Source: Glycomyces buryatensis (GTDB lineage Bacteria > Actinomycetota > Actinomycetes > Mycobacteriales > Micromonosporaceae). Taken from it: 64,000 nucleotides of DNA. The position numbers and the translations under genes were made by a program. Every line of letters starts with the position of its first letter. Position 1 is the stretch's first letter. The notes under the pieces are model-generated. The model made no database searches. It was not told the origin of the DNA and saw only the letters and a program-made list of their open reading frames with translations. Shown one piece after another: positions 25,047-34,394 of the stretch. The stretch lies in NCBI RefSeq assembly GCF_004912275.1, contig NZ_STGY01000025.1:1-64000 (forward strand), read 5' to 3'.

Positions 25047-27164
25047 TTATACCTGAATTCTGGGAGGCGCGTCGGATGGCGTGTCGTCGCCGTCCCAGCC
25101 GGCCATGAGCAGCGACGCGTCGTTCAGGGCCTCGACGAGGTTGTCCGATTCCCAGCGCAGCACGCTTCTTCTGGTTCGCGTGGACGAATCCCCTTCGGCC
25201 AGTTGGCGGTCGAGCTTCCGGGCCGCCGCCTCCAGGTCGACCTTCCGGGGCGGCTTCTGGCCCCGGGCCAGGGCCGCGAGGCGCAGGTATGACCCGTCGA
25301 CCGCGTCGGCGAAGGCGTCCACTCCCGGCAGGCCCGCCGTGTCGCTCTGCTCCCGGCCGATCGTCGCGTTGACGGCCACCAGGGCGCGCGCGGCCCGCGA
25401 GAGCGCCGCCTCGGCCCCCAAAGCATCGTCCGAGAGCGGGCCGGGACCGGCCACCGGTTCGGCCTTGGCCTGGTCGGCGGCCGTGTTCAGGGCGGCGCGC
25501 TTGGCGCGGACCTCGTCGATGGACGCGTGGATGGTCTTGCGGTCGTAGTCGACCGGGTGGGCTTGGCGGTCCAGGGCCAGGCGCGCGTAGTCGCGGTAGG
25601 AGTCGACCAGGTCGCCCAGGAGATCGCCGAGGCGGCGCGTCTGCCAGGTCGGCACCAGCACGTAGAAGCCGATCGACAGCGACGCGCCGACCGCCGTGCA
25701 CACGCCCCGGTCGACGGCTGCGACCACCGGGTTCTCGCCCGAGAGGTCGATCTGGAACACCGTGAACCCGGCGACGGCGGCCGCGAACAGCAGCATCGAG
25801 ACCGGCCGCATCAGGTACGCCACGAGCGCGCAGCCGAGGACGACCAGGCTCAGCAGCAGCGCCGTCTGCGGGATGAGCAGGGCCAAGAGCGAGGCGATGA
25901 CGACGCCGCCGAAGGTGCCGATGCCTCGGGTCACGCCGCGGGTGAGCGTCCCGGCGAAGTCGGCCTGGAGGACCAGCCACGCGGTCAACGGGATCCAGTA
26001 GCCGTGGTCGGTCGGCCAGGCGAGGCCGATGGCCATCGCGGCGGCGACGACGGCGGCGCGCCGCGCGGAGTGGTGGACGATCGGGTCGCCGGGGCGCAGG
26101 CGTCCGCGCAGCCGCCCCAGCGCTTCGCGGGTCTTGCCGGTGGCGTGGGCCAGGGCGGGGTCGGAGACGATCTCGTCGCCCCCGCCGGTGATGCGCGAGG
26201 CGAAGGAGCCGGTGTCGTGGAGCGTGCGCAGGAGTCCGGCGATCTCGGAGGGGATGGTGCCGGTGGAGGTCGCGACGGGATTGTTGGCGAGGTCGTCGAG
26301 GAGGACGTCCCAGTCGAGGGCGGCGGGGCGGCGAGTGGTGATCTCGGCGGCGAAGTGGCGCAGCAGCCGCGCGGTCAGCAGCAGCGCCTCCGAGTAGAAC
26401 GCGACGGTGTCCCGGTCCTGGGCGTCGGCGCGGGCCCGGGCGGAGGCGACGCGGCCGATGGCGGCCGAGACGGCGTAGATCTGGCCGCGCGCCTCGAGGA
26501 TCGCGGCGGGCAGGGCGCGGCGCCGGTCCAGCTCGCGGGCGGCCTCGACGAGGGTCTCGGTGCGGTAGGGGGCGAGGGGGTCGGCGGCGAGCTCTTCGGC
26601 CTCGACGGCCAGCGCCGTCCAGGCCCCGGCGAGGGTCTCGCGGTCGGCGGCCCACCGGTAGTAGGGCGGCAGGAGCGCCATGATCGCCTGCACGGCCCCG
26701 CCGGCGACGACCGCGCCCGCGGCCAGCCACGGGGAGGTGTGGGCGGTGAGGTGTTCGGCGAGGAAGAACATGATGCCCGAGACGGTCAGCGTGATGCCGA
26801 TGGCCTGGGTGATCGAGCCGATGAAGGTGAGGGCGAAGGCGTAGGCGGCGGAGGCGGCGACGAGCACCGGCGGCGAGTCGATGGCGCCGAGGAGGACGCC
26901 GCCGGCGCCGGCGACGCCGATGAGGAGCGGGGTGACCGGTCCGGTGCGGGAGTCGGGGGTGAGTAGGCCGACGCCGCCGAGCCAGGCGCCCATGATGGCG
27001 GCCTGCGCCCAGCCGGGGTTCCCGATGCTCTGGGTGGCGATCAGGGCGATCGCGATGCCGCAGGCGGCGCGCACGGCGAGGACGGGCGCGACCTCGCCTC
27101 CGTTCCAGGAACGCAGGTCTCGGCCGACCCGTTCGAACGATTCCCTCACGCCCGGGTTGAGCAC
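25047..27164 (-). CDS. FUSC family membrane protein
   Basis: A 705-residue inner-membrane protein with two blocks of hydrophobic helices (residues about 30-165 and 365-490), each followed by a cytoplasmic helical region, the layout of the FUSC / aromatic acid exporter (YccS/AaeB) family. The motif HSARRAAVVAAAMAIGLAWPTDHGYW precedes the second block. The start is GTG 27164 (LNPGVRESFERV); no strong ribosome binding site is seen. Substrate unknown. The stop codon provides part of the higBA promoter. Confidence 0.85.
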   Translation of the reverse strand: MLNPGVRESFERVGRDLRSWNGGEVAPVLAVRAACGIAIALIATQSIGNPGWAQAAIMGAWLGGVGLLTPDSRTGPVTPLLIGVAGAGGVLLGAIDSPPVLVAASAAYAFALTFIGSITQAIGITLTVSGIMFFLAEHLTAHTSPWLAAGAVVAGGAVQAIMALLPPYYRWAADRETLAGAWTALAVEAEELAADPLAPYRTETLVEAARELDRRRALPAAILEARGQIYAVSAAIGRVASARARADAQDRDTVAFYSEALLLTARLLRHFAAEITTRRPAALDWDVLLDDLANNPVATSTGTIPSEIAGLLRTLHDTGSFASRITGGGDEIVSDPALAHATGKTREALGRLRGRLRPGDPIVHHSARRAAVVAAAMAIGLAWPTDHGYWIPLTAWLVLQADFAGTLTRGVTRGIGTFGGVVIASLLALLIPQTALLLSLVVLGCALVAYLMRPVSMLLFAAAVAGFTVFQIDLSGENPVVAAVDRGVCTAVGASLSIGFYVLVPTWQTRRLGDLLGDLVDSYRDYARLALDRQAHPVDYDRKTIHASIDEVRAKRAALNTAADQAKAEPVAGPGPLSDDALGAEAALSRAARALVAVNATIGREQSDTAGLPGVDAFADAVDGSYLRLAALARGQKPPRKVDLEAAARKLDRQLAEGDSSTRTRRSVLRWESDNLVEALNDASLLMAGWDGDDTPSDAPPRIQV

Positions 27165-27173
27165 GCCATGAGC

Positions 27174-27340
27174 TTAGGGCCTGTGCCGTGGATCCGGGCG
27201 GTCGCTATCCAGTCCATTTGTTCGCTCGCTGCGTTGTCGGGCTCCCAGATCCAACACCGGGATCTGGGAGCCCTTCCGCCTTGCGAGCGAGCAAATGGCC
27301 TCGGATATCGCCTCTCCCGGATCCACGGCACAGGCCCTAA
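27174..27340. mobile_element. 167-bp palindromic MITE-like element
   Basis: The ends are perfect 25-bp inverted repeats (27174-27198 and 27316-27340). Inside, CCATTTGTTCGCTCGC (27214-27229) pairs with 27283-27298 with one mismatch, and a perfect 14-bp stem (27239-27252 with 27260-27273) closes the centre. The whole element can fold into one long hairpin. Terminal GGGCC is flanked on both sides by TA, which fits a TA target duplication as in IS630/Tc1-type elements. No coding capacity. It may also act as a two-way terminator between FUSC and guaA. Confidence 0.7.
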
Positions 27341-27372
27341 CCGCGCCTACCAGTGTGAGGTCGGCCTCCGGC

Positions 27373-27378
27373 TACGCT
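27373..27378 (+). promoter_or_regulatory. -10 box for leaderless guaA
   Basis: TACGCT lies 6 nt before the guaA ATG, so transcription should begin at or next to the start codon. No Shine-Dalgarno sequence is present, which agrees with a leaderless message. Confidence 0.5.
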
Positions 27379-27384
27379 GGTGGC

Positions 27385-28929
27385 ATGCAACAACCGGTGC
27401 TGGTGGTCGACTTCGGGGCCCAATACGCGCAGCTCATCGCCCGTCGGGTCCGTGAGGCCCATGTCTATTCGGAGATCGTGCCCTCCGACATGTCCGCGAG
27501 CGAGATGCTCGCGAAGGATCCGGCCGCGATCATCCTGTCCGGCGGCCCCTCCTCGGTGTACGCCGAGGGCGCGCCGCAGGTGGACGAGGCCCTGTTCCAG
27601 GCCGGCGTGCCGGTGCTGGGGATCTGCTACGGATTCCAGGCGATGGCCAAGGCCCTGGGCGGCACGGTCGCCAAGACGGGCCTGTCGGAGTACGGCGGGA
27701 CCGAGCTCGACGTGGTGCGTGCTGGGACCCTGCTCGCGGGCCTGCCGGAGCGGCAGTCGGTGTGGATGAGCCACGGCGACTCGGTCACCGAGGCCCCCGA
27801 GGGCTTCGAGGTGGTCGCCCGCACCGCCGGCGCGCCGGTGGCGGCGTTCGAGAACCTCGACTCCCGCCTCGCGGGTGTCCAGTACCACCCGGAGGTCGCC
27901 CACACGCCGCACGGCCAGGCGATCATCCGGCACTTCCTGCACGACATCGCCGGGATCGGGCCGTCGTGGACGAACACGGCGATCATCGACGAGCAGGTCG
28001 CATCGATCCGCGAGCAGGTCGGCGACAAGCAGGTGCTGTGCGCGCTGTCGGGCGGGGTCGACTCCTCGGTCGCGGCCGCGCTGGTGCACCGGGCCGTCGG
28101 CGACCAGCTGACGTGCGTGTTCGTCGACCACGGGCTGCTGCGGGCCGGCGAGGCCGAGCAGGTCGAGAAGGACTACGCGCAGCTGACCGGCATCGACGTG
28201 CGCTGCGTGGACGCCTCGGACCAGTTCCTGACCGCCCTGAAGGGCGTGGCGGACCCCGAGGAGAAGCGCAAGATCATCGGCCGCGAATTCATCCGCGTCT
28301 TCGAGGCCTCCGCGCGCGACATCGCCGCCGAGAAGGACATCGAGTTCCTGGTCCAGGGCACGCTCTACCCGGACGTGGTCGAGTCCGGCGGCGGCACCGG
28401 CACCGCGAACATCAAGAGCCACCACAATGTCGGCGGGCTCCCCGACGACCTTCAGTTCGCGCTCATCGAGCCGCTGCGGGCCCTGTTCAAGGACGAGGTC
28501 CGCGCGATCGGCATCGAGCTGGGCCTGCCCGAGGCGATGGTGTGGCGCCAGCCGTTCCCGGGCCCGGGTCTGGGCATCCGCATCGTCGGCGAAGTCACCC
28601 GCGAGCGTCTCGACCTGCTGCGCGCGGCCGACGCGATCGCCCGCGCCGAACTGACCGCCGCCGGACTCGACCGTTCGGTGTGGCAGTTCCCGGTGGTGCT
28701 GCTCGCCGAGGTCCGCTCGGTCGGCGTCCAGGGCGACGGCCGCACCTACGGCCACCCGGTCGTGCTGCGCCCGGTGACCAGCGAGGACGCCATGACCGCG
28801 GACTGGTCGCGGCTGCCGTACGAGCTGCTGGCGAAGATCTCCACCCGCATCACCAACGAGGTGCCGGAGATCAACCGGGTCGTGCTCGACATCACCTCGA
28901 AGCCGCCGGGCACGATCGAGTGGGAATAG
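27385..28929 (+). CDS. guaA: GMP synthase (glutamine-hydrolysing)
   Basis: A 514-residue enzyme converting XMP to GMP with glutamine and ATP in purine synthesis. The N-terminal class I amidotransferase domain shows the nucleophile motif GICYGFQ and the His-Glu pair in VQYHPEV. The ATP-pyrophosphatase P-loop is LSGGVDSSV at about residue 221. The C-terminal dimerisation domain ends with the canonical PPGTIEWE. Start ATG 27385 is used because homologues begin [20 protein letters not shown]. Confidence 0.97.
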   Translation: MQQPVLVVDFGAQYAQLIARRVREAHVYSEIVPSDMSASEMLAKDPAAIILSGGPSSVYAEGAPQVDEALFQAGVPVLGICYGFQAMAKALGGTVAKTGLSEYGGTELDVVRAGTLLAGLPERQSVWMSHGDSVTEAPEGFEVVARTAGAPVAAFENLDSRLAGVQYHPEVAHTPHGQAIIRHFLHDIAGIGPSWTNTAIIDEQVASIREQVGDKQVLCALSGGVDSSVAAALVHRAVGDQLTCVFVDHGLLRAGEAEQVEKDYAQLTGIDVRCVDASDQFLTALKGVADPEEKRKIIGREFIRVFEASARDIAAEKDIEFLVQGTLYPDVVESGGGTGTANIKSHHNVGGLPDDLQFALIEPLRALFKDEVRAIGIELGLPEAMVWRQPFPGPGLGIRIVGEVTRERLDLLRAADAIARAELTAAGLDRSVWQFPVVLLAEVRSVGVQGDGRTYGHPVVLRPVTSEDAMTADWSRLPYELLAKISTRITNEVPEINRVVLDITSKPPGTIEWE

Positions 28930-29033
28930 TCCACGCCGCTACGCGTCGTGCCTCACAAGCACCGCTGACGCTGTACACAGGTCCGGCTCGCAAGCTTCGC
29001 CGGGAAGGCCAACCAAGGTCGTACAGTTGAGGG

Positions 29034-29951
29034 ATGCAATTCCGGATAGCTGCGTACGGGGAGGTACGTGACGAGAAGGGCCGGCTCCTTCTGACCAGGC
29101 GGCAGCGCTCAGGGCGCGAAGCGGGGCCTTGGCATCTCCCAGGCGGACTCATCGACCACGGGGAACCTCCCAAACGGGCCGCCGCGCGGCTGGTCAAAGA
29201 ACACACCGGCTACGACGTGACCATCGCCGAGCCGCGCGAAGCGGTCGCCGTGGCCAGGCGCGGCACCCACACCAACGCGATCATCTATGCGGCGGCCGCC
29301 GTCGGCGAGCCCGATCCCGGGTTCGACGGCGACACCGCCGAATGGGTCGAGCCGACCCGGGCGGCGGCCGAATCCCACTCGCCGTTCGTCTCGGCGTGCC
29401 TGCGACTGGCCGACGACCGGCTGGCCGGGCGCGTCGACAAGACCCCGACCGAGCTGCGTCCCGTTCCCCCGGCGAAGGCCAAGAAGGGGCGCCGCAGGAG
29501 GGGACAGCGCTTCGGCGCCTACGGCGTGGTCTCCGACCATGACGGGCGGATCCTGCTGGCGCGCATCTCGGACGGCTATCCCGGCGCCGGCACCTGGCAC
29601 CTGCCCGGCGGCGGCGTCGACTTCGGCGAATCGCCGCGCGCGGCGGTCTTCCGCGAGATCTACGAGGAGACCGGCCAGGACGCCCGCGTTGGCGACCTGT
29701 TGAACGTGACCTCGTTCCGCCATCGCCGCGCGATCGGCCCCGAGGGTTATCCGCTCGACTGGCACGGGGTGCGGGCGATCTACTCCGCCACCGTCCCCGA
29801 TCCCTCCGCGGCGCAGGTGGTCGAGGCCGCCGGCGGCTCGACCAGCGAGTCCCGCTGGTTCGCCGCGGACGCCCTCGCGGACCTGCCGCTGTCGGCGGCC
29901 GTCGAGGACGCCCTCGAAGTCGTCGACCTCGAAAAACTGGCGGCCACCTGA
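29034..29951 (+). CDS. Double Nudix-domain protein, first box degenerate
   Basis: A 305-residue protein with two Nudix domains joined by a basic linker ([12 protein letters not shown] near residue 155). The second domain has an intact Nudix box, [20 protein letters not shown] followed by TG. The first has the spacing but reads RLVKEHTG where REUxEExG is needed, so two catalytic glutamates are lost and it is probably a regulatory or substrate-binding pseudo-domain. It should hydrolyse a nucleoside-diphosphate-linked compound; the substrate is unknown. TACAGT (29022-29027) ends 6 nt before the ATG, suggesting a leaderless mRNA. Confidence 0.87.
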   Translation: MQFRIAAYGEVRDEKGRLLLTRRQRSGREAGPWHLPGGLIDHGEPPKRAAARLVKEHTGYDVTIAEPREAVAVARRGTHTNAIIYAAAAVGEPDPGFDGDTAEWVEPTRAAAESHSPFVSACLRLADDRLAGRVDKTPTELRPVPPAKAKKGRRRRGQRFGAYGVVSDHDGRILLARISDGYPGAGTWHLPGGGVDFGESPRAAVFREIYEETGQDARVGDLLNVTSFRHRRAIGPEGYPLDWHGVRAIYSATVPDPSAAQVVEAAGGSTSESRWFAADALADLPLSAAVEDALEVVDLEKLAAT

Positions 29952-29953
29952 GG

Positions 29954-29999
29954 GATCGCCGATCGGGGGAGGTTCGCACCTCCTCCACAATCGGCGATC
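29954..29999. terminator. Bidirectional hairpin between Nudix and psd genes
   Basis: Outer arms GATCGCCGAT and ATCGGCGATC (29954-29963 with 29990-29999) enclose an inner GGAGGT/ACCTCC stem. The two flanking genes converge here, so it can serve both. Confidence 0.6.
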
Positions 30000-30005
30000 A
30001 CCCGG

Positions 30006-31256
30006 CTAACGCCAGCGTGCGATGACCGTCTCCCCTGCCCGCACCGGCTCGCCCGGGGCGATCGAGGCATCGGCGGCACCGGCCGGCAGGTAGATGTCGG
30101 TGCGCGAACCGAACCTGATGAGTCCGTAGCGCTCGCCCTTGGCCAGGGCCGCACCCACCTTGGTGCGGTTGACGATCCGCCGCAGTACCGCGCCGGTCCG
30201 CTGGGCCACCACGACGCGGCCGCGGGGCGTGTTCAGCACCGTGTAGCAGGCCGCATTGTGCTCGGCCTCGGGCGCGGACACCTTCGCGTAGCCGCCCCGC
30301 TCGGTGAACACGTCGGCCACTTCACCGGCGACGGGGGAGCGGTTGATGTGGACGTCCCACAGCGACAGGTAGACCGAGATGCGCAGCCATTCGGAACCGG
30401 CGGTGCCGGTCGCCGCGCCGAAGCGCTCGTCCACGACCGTTTCGACGGCCATGATGCGGCCGTCGGAGGCGGCCAGGACCGCCTCGGGCTCGTCGTCCTC
30501 GACGCGCAGGTCGGACTGGCGCACCGGGTCGCGGAAGAACGCCGCGACCGGGAGCGCGGCCGCCGCCGGGAGCATCCACGCCTTCGACTTCGGCCGGATC
30601 TTCTTTGCCGCCAGGGCGGTCCCCAGGAGCAGGCCGCCGGCGATGATCCCGTTGGAGTCGACGTGGACACCCGGGGTCAGGGCCACCGACGAGGCCCGCC
30701 AAGCGGGAGCGAGGTCCGTGGCCGGGGCGATCGCCCGAGCCTGGCCGTCGTGCTCGGAGGCCGAGCCGATGCGGAGTTTGTGGATGCGCAGCGGCGGGAA
30801 GGACCGGACGATCAGGTCCGTGCCGATGCCGTAGTCGGCGACGAGTTCGGCGATCTCCTCGCGCGCGGGCGCGGTGAGCGTGGCGGCGAAGGACAGCACC
30901 CCGCCGGGCAGGACCTTTTCGCGCAGCGTCTCGATGTCGGCGATGAACGCCTCCGCCTCGACCGTGACCGGTTCGGCGAGCATGACCTCTTCGACCGCTT
31001 CGGCTTCGGCCAGGTCGGCGACGGCGGTGACGTTCCCGGCGGTCCAGGAACCCTCGGCCTCCAGCGCCGAACGTAGGTCCTCAATGGATGTGCGGTCGCA
31101 CACGACAGTCAGGTGATCGGAGGGCATGAGCGCCTCCATCGCCGCCGTCAGCACCGGGTTTCCCCAGGCAGCGCCCAAGACCAGACCGGTCTTGGGGCCC
31201 CTCCGGCGAGCGAATTCGTCGGTGATGCCGCGAGCGGCGGCTTTCGAGATCGGCAT
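30006..31256 (-). CDS. psd: Phosphatidylserine decarboxylase with extra N-terminal domain
   Basis: A 416-residue protein. The C-terminal about 220 residues are a phosphatidylserine decarboxylase-type region: a hydrophobic N-terminal hairpin (IIAGGLLLGTALAAK, AAAALPVAAFF), then FRDP, ISVYLSLWDVHINRSPVAG, and RFGSRTDIYLP, where GS is the self-cleavage site that makes the pyruvoyl group. The N-terminal about 185 residues look like a class I methyltransferase-type fold (GLVLGAAWGNPVLTAAMEAL, AEAFIADIETLREKVLPGG), not part of ordinary Psd. It should make phosphatidylethanolamine at the membrane. TATAGT lies 7 nt before the ATG at 31256; the longer frame upstream is not used. A pssA neighbour is not visible. 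Confidence 0.8.
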   Translation of the reverse strand: MPISKAAARGITDEFARRRGPKTGLVLGAAWGNPVLTAAMEALMPSDHLTVVCDRTSIEDLRSALEAEGSWTAGNVTAVADLAEAEAVEEVMLAEPVTVEAEAFIADIETLREKVLPGGVLSFAATLTAPAREEIAELVADYGIGTDLIVRSFPPLRIHKLRIGSASEHDGQARAIAPATDLAPAWRASSVALTPGVHVDSNGIIAGGLLLGTALAAKKIRPKSKAWMLPAAAALPVAAFFRDPVRQSDLRVEDDEPEAVLAASDGRIMAVETVVDERFGAATGTAGSEWLRISVYLSLWDVHINRSPVAGEVADVFTERGGYAKVSAPEAEHNAACYTVLNTPRGRVVVAQRTGAVLRRIVNRTKVGAALAKGERYGLIRFGSRTDIYLPAGAADASIAPGEPVRAGETVIARWR

Positions 31257-31538
31257 ATTCCAGACTATAGAGCGCCCGGTCTGCGGGGCGGGCGCCGCCG
31301 CAGGCGGGTCGCCCGGCGGGAGCGGAATTGAACGCGGACGAGGCGGCACCTGATGGCAGAGTTTCGCCTGCGACAAGAGTTCCGAATCGCGACTTGCGCC
31401 CCGATTTGGCATCGTCCTTTCGGCGCGTTCCAAACATCATTCGTATGAGCGCCCGCGCCCGCCTCCCCAGTGTCCTCGTTTCCCAAGGTGTCGGGCAATC
31501 CCCCGCCCGACACCACCGCTTCAGGAGGACCGACCACG

Positions 31539-32666
31539 ATGACACGACACTTGCGACTCGCACCCCTGTTGGCGCTCATGGCTTTCGCGCTGGCGCTACT
31601 GGCCCCCGCCGGGGCCGCGCTCGCACAGGATGAGGCACCCGTCAGCGGCGACATCCAGATCGCCGAAGGGCTCAATCTGCACGGGAAGCTCGACGGGAAG
31701 CGATTCGACGTGTGGGCCAACGTCCTCAGCCTCAAGCCGCACGACGGCGGCGAGGCGCTCGGGGTCTACTGCATCGACATCCGCACCGCGCTGGACACCG
31801 ACAGCCCCTACGCCGAGGGCGACTGGGAGAGCGCCGAGGTCGCGAACCTCGAACAGGTCCGCTGGGTCCTGTTCAACGGCCACCCCAATGTCGCCGCCGG
31901 CGACCTGCTCGCCGAGTCAGGCGCCGAAGTGGACGGCGGCTGGGAGTCGGCCGACACCGCCCGGGTCGCCTATGTCGCGACCCAGGCCGCCGTCTGGCAC
32001 TTCACCGACGGATTCGAACTCGACGCCGACGAGCCAGTCATCGACGGCACGGACGCCCAGAACGAGGCCGTCGCCGCCGTCTACAAGCACCTGACCGCCG
32101 ACGCCGAGCGCCTGCCCGACCCGTCCGAGCTCTACGTCGACCTCGAAGGCGAGGAGGAGGCCGCCTACGCCGACGGCCGCTTCGGGCCGTACACGCTGCG
32201 CTCCACCGCCGGACCGGTGGAGCTGTCCGCCGAGGGCGGCAGGCTCGTCGACGCCGAGGGCAACGAGGTCGACACCCTCGAGGACGGCGAGCAGTTCCAC
32301 ATCGAACTCGACGACGACTCGGACGGCATCACCATCACCGGGCACGCCTCGTACGACCTGCCGGTGGGCCGGGTGTTCCTGGCCACCACCGACGAATCGC
32401 TCTCGGGCGACGCGCTCAACCCGATGACGTCCGGGGCGTCGCAGAAGCTGATCCTGGCCGAGGCCAGGGAGGCCGACATCCCGGCCGAATGGGCCTTCGC
32501 CCTGGAGATGCCCGAGAACGGGCAGCCGACCGAAGCAGAGGCGGCGCCGAAGCTGCCGTCGACCGGTTCGAGCCTGACCATCGCGTTCGCCGCCGGACTG
32601 GCGATGCTGGTGGGCGGCATGACGGTCCTGGCATTCGCCCGCCGCGGCAGGACGCTCGAACACTGA
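31539..32666 (+). CDS. LPXTG surface protein with thioester (TQXA) domain, copy 1
   Basis: A 375-residue cell-wall-anchored protein. AGGAGG (31523-31528) precedes ATG 31539, giving a clear signal peptide ending ALAQD. A thioester domain follows: Cys78 in YCIDIR and Gln149 in TQAAVWHFTDG are the pair that form an internal Cys-Gln thioester in surface adhesins and pilus tips. A beta-rich region leads to the sorting signal LPSTG (residues 339-343), a hydrophobic helix and a basic tail. It should be attached to peptidoglycan by a sortase and may covalently bind host or neighbour surfaces. No sortase gene is in the window. Confidence 0.88.
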   Translation: MTRHLRLAPLLALMAFALALLAPAGAALAQDEAPVSGDIQIAEGLNLHGKLDGKRFDVWANVLSLKPHDGGEALGVYCIDIRTALDTDSPYAEGDWESAEVANLEQVRWVLFNGHPNVAAGDLLAESGAEVDGGWESADTARVAYVATQAAVWHFTDGFELDADEPVIDGTDAQNEAVAAVYKHLTADAERLPDPSELYVDLEGEEEAAYADGRFGPYTLRSTAGPVELSAEGGRLVDAEGNEVDTLEDGEQFHIELDDDSDGITITGHASYDLPVGRVFLATTDESLSGDALNPMTSGASQKLILAEAREADIPAEWAFALEMPENGQPTEAEAAPKLPSTGSSLTIAFAAGLAMLVGGMTVLAFARRGRTLEH

Positions 32667-33107
32667 CCTGCCGATGCGGGGCGGATAGGTGCTCACAGCG
32701 GATTCCCAGGTCCGCCCCGCTGCCGCCGGAGAGTTCCGAACGACTCGATCCCGTTCGGGCCCGGGCCCTCTCCGGCGGCTCTTAAGCCACAATCCAGCGC
32801 ATGGTGAAGCCGGGGGCCGAAAGGCCCCCGGCGCTTCTGCATGCCCCGGGCCTTTTTCGTCCGTGCACTTGCACCACACGCGCATCCACCCGTCACCGAT
32901 GCCTGTCCTGATTGGCCGCCGATGCCGAATCGTTATGGTGTTGCGTCTCATGGGTGCTGACCTGTTACCTTGCCGCGCAATCGAAGTCCCTGGTTGGGGC
33001 GATTCTGCCGGGTTTGGGGGGCCTAGTGCAACCGGCAGGTGGTCGCTAACGTGTCGTATGCAGAATCAATGCGTCAATCCCTCGGAAAACATAAGGGACT
33101 TCAACTG
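32667..33107. other. Spacer between the two surface-protein genes
   Basis: No gene is supported. It holds two strong hairpins: 12-bp stem 32722-32733 with 32768-32779, and GCCGGGGGCC-GAAA-GGCCCCCGGC (32809-32832) with a GNRA-type loop, then a T-run at 32852-32856. The remaining 200 nt before the second surface-protein gene presumably carry its promoter; I see no convincing -35/-10 pair. Confidence 0.6.
32809..32856 (+). terminator. Terminator after surface protein 1
   Basis: A 10-bp G/C stem with a GAAA loop (32809-32818 with 32823-32832), followed 19 nt later by a run of T. A second 12-bp stem lies just upstream at 32722-32779. Confidence 0.6.
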
Positions 33108-34289
33108 ATGATGAACAAAGCCCTCAAAGGGTCATTGGCCGCTGCCGCAGGCATCGCGCTCAGCCTCACCGGCGTCGGCGCCGCCTTCGCGCAGGACGAG
33201 GCGCCCGAAGACACCGCTCCGGTGGCCTCCGGCACCGTCGATTCCAGCCAGGACGGCGTCGGCCTCAACGGCATGCTCGGCGAAGAAGAGGAGAACGTCT
33301 GGGCGAACCTCCTCCAACTGCACCTGAGCGAAGAAGACACCCGCCTGGTCTACTGCATCCAGATCAGCGAGCCGCTCCAGGACGGCAACGTGTACGAGGA
33401 GCGCCCCTGGGAGGAAATCCCGGTCGAGGACCTCCCCCTCGTGCTCGGCGTCCTCACCTCCGGCTACACCGGCGACAATGCCGGCACCCTCCTCGAAGAG
33501 GCCGGCGTCGCCGGCGACAACGAGGACTACGACGGCTACTCGTGGGACCAGATCGCCTACGCGGGCACCCAGGCCGCCATCTGGCACCTGACCGACGGCT
33601 GGGAGATCAACGCCGACGACCCCACCGTGGGTGAAGCGGCCGCCGACGGCGCCGTTCTGGCCGTCCAGGAATACCTGCTCACCGAAACCGAACCGGTGGA
33701 CGAGCCCGACTTCACTCCCGAGTTCGAGGTCGACAGCACCGAAGCCACCGTCGACGGCACCACCGCCGGCCCGTTCACGATCGGCACCAACCTCGGCCCG
33801 ATCGGGTTCACCCAGCCCGAGGGCGCGACCATCGTCGACGAGAACGGCGAAGAGGTCACCGAGTTCACCGACGACCAGACCGTCTACGTCGAGTTCGCCG
33901 ACGAGGTCTCCACCACCGTGAGCGTCCTGACCGACACGGTCACCTGGACCACCCCGATGGGCCGCGTCTTCGTGCCGACCTCGACCCCCGCCGCCGAGTT
34001 CGTGCCGCAGGCCGACACCGGCGCCGAGGACATCGACGGCCAGCGCGTCATCCTCGCGGAGGAGCACTCCGAGGAGATCTCGGCCGAGCTCGAATTCAGC
34101 ATCACGGTCGAAGAGGCTCCGTCCTCCGAAACCCCCCAGGCCACGCTGCCCACGACCGGTACCAGCCTGACCGCCGTTGCCGGAATCGGTGGCGCGGTGC
34201 TGGTCGCCGGTGTGGTCGCGCTGGTGCTCATGCGCCGCCGCGCCGCCACCGCCGGTGCCGACTGGGGCGATGACACCGAAGAGAAGTAG
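33108..34289 (+). CDS. LPXTG surface protein with thioester (TQXA) domain, copy 2
   Basis: A 393-residue paralogue of the preceding surface protein. It has a signal peptide ending AFAQD, a thioester domain with Cys83 (VYCIQIS) and Gln155 (GTQAAIWHLTDGW), an acidic beta-rich stalk, the sorting motif LPTTG (347-351), a membrane helix and a tail starting RRR. The two proteins share architecture and the mature-end sequence QDEAP but differ over most of their length, so the duplication is old. Start is ATG 33108 or 33111 behind AAGGGA. Both are very acidic. Confidence 0.88.
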   Translation: MMNKALKGSLAAAAGIALSLTGVGAAFAQDEAPEDTAPVASGTVDSSQDGVGLNGMLGEEEENVWANLLQLHLSEEDTRLVYCIQISEPLQDGNVYEERPWEEIPVEDLPLVLGVLTSGYTGDNAGTLLEEAGVAGDNEDYDGYSWDQIAYAGTQAAIWHLTDGWEINADDPTVGEAAADGAVLAVQEYLLTETEPVDEPDFTPEFEVDSTEATVDGTTAGPFTIGTNLGPIGFTQPEGATIVDENGEEVTEFTDDQTVYVEFADEVSTTVSVLTDTVTWTTPMGRVFVPTSTPAAEFVPQADTGAEDIDGQRVILAEEHSEEISAELEFSITVEEAPSSETPQATLPTTGTSLTAVAGIGGAVLVAGVVALVLMRRRAATAGADWGDDTEEK

Positions 34290-34346
34290 TCCGAAAGCCG
34301 CGTGCCCGGCACCGCCTGGGCACCGGCACGGAAACTGAGAGAACGA

Positions 34347-34381
34347 CCACACGCCCGCCGACTCAGTCGGCGGGCGTGTGG
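34347..34381 (+). terminator. Terminator after surface protein 2
   Basis: A 17-bp perfect inverted repeat (34347-34363 with 34365-34381), 58 nt after the stop codon. It ends one base before the -10-like box of the following leader ORF. Confidence 0.75.
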
Positions 34382-34387
34382 CATACT
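34382..34387 (+). promoter_or_regulatory. -10 box of the aromatic leader transcript
   Basis: CATACT (first base off consensus) lies 7 nt before the GTG of the leader ORF at 34395, the same distance as in other leaderless genes of this window. Confidence 0.45.
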
Positions 34388-34394
34388 TGGCGAC

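Noticed and set aside
24898-26730. 610-codon minus-strand frame overlapping FUSC
   Set aside because: It is in another frame of the same strand, rich in Arg and Pro, whereas the FUSC frame shows membrane helices and family motifs.
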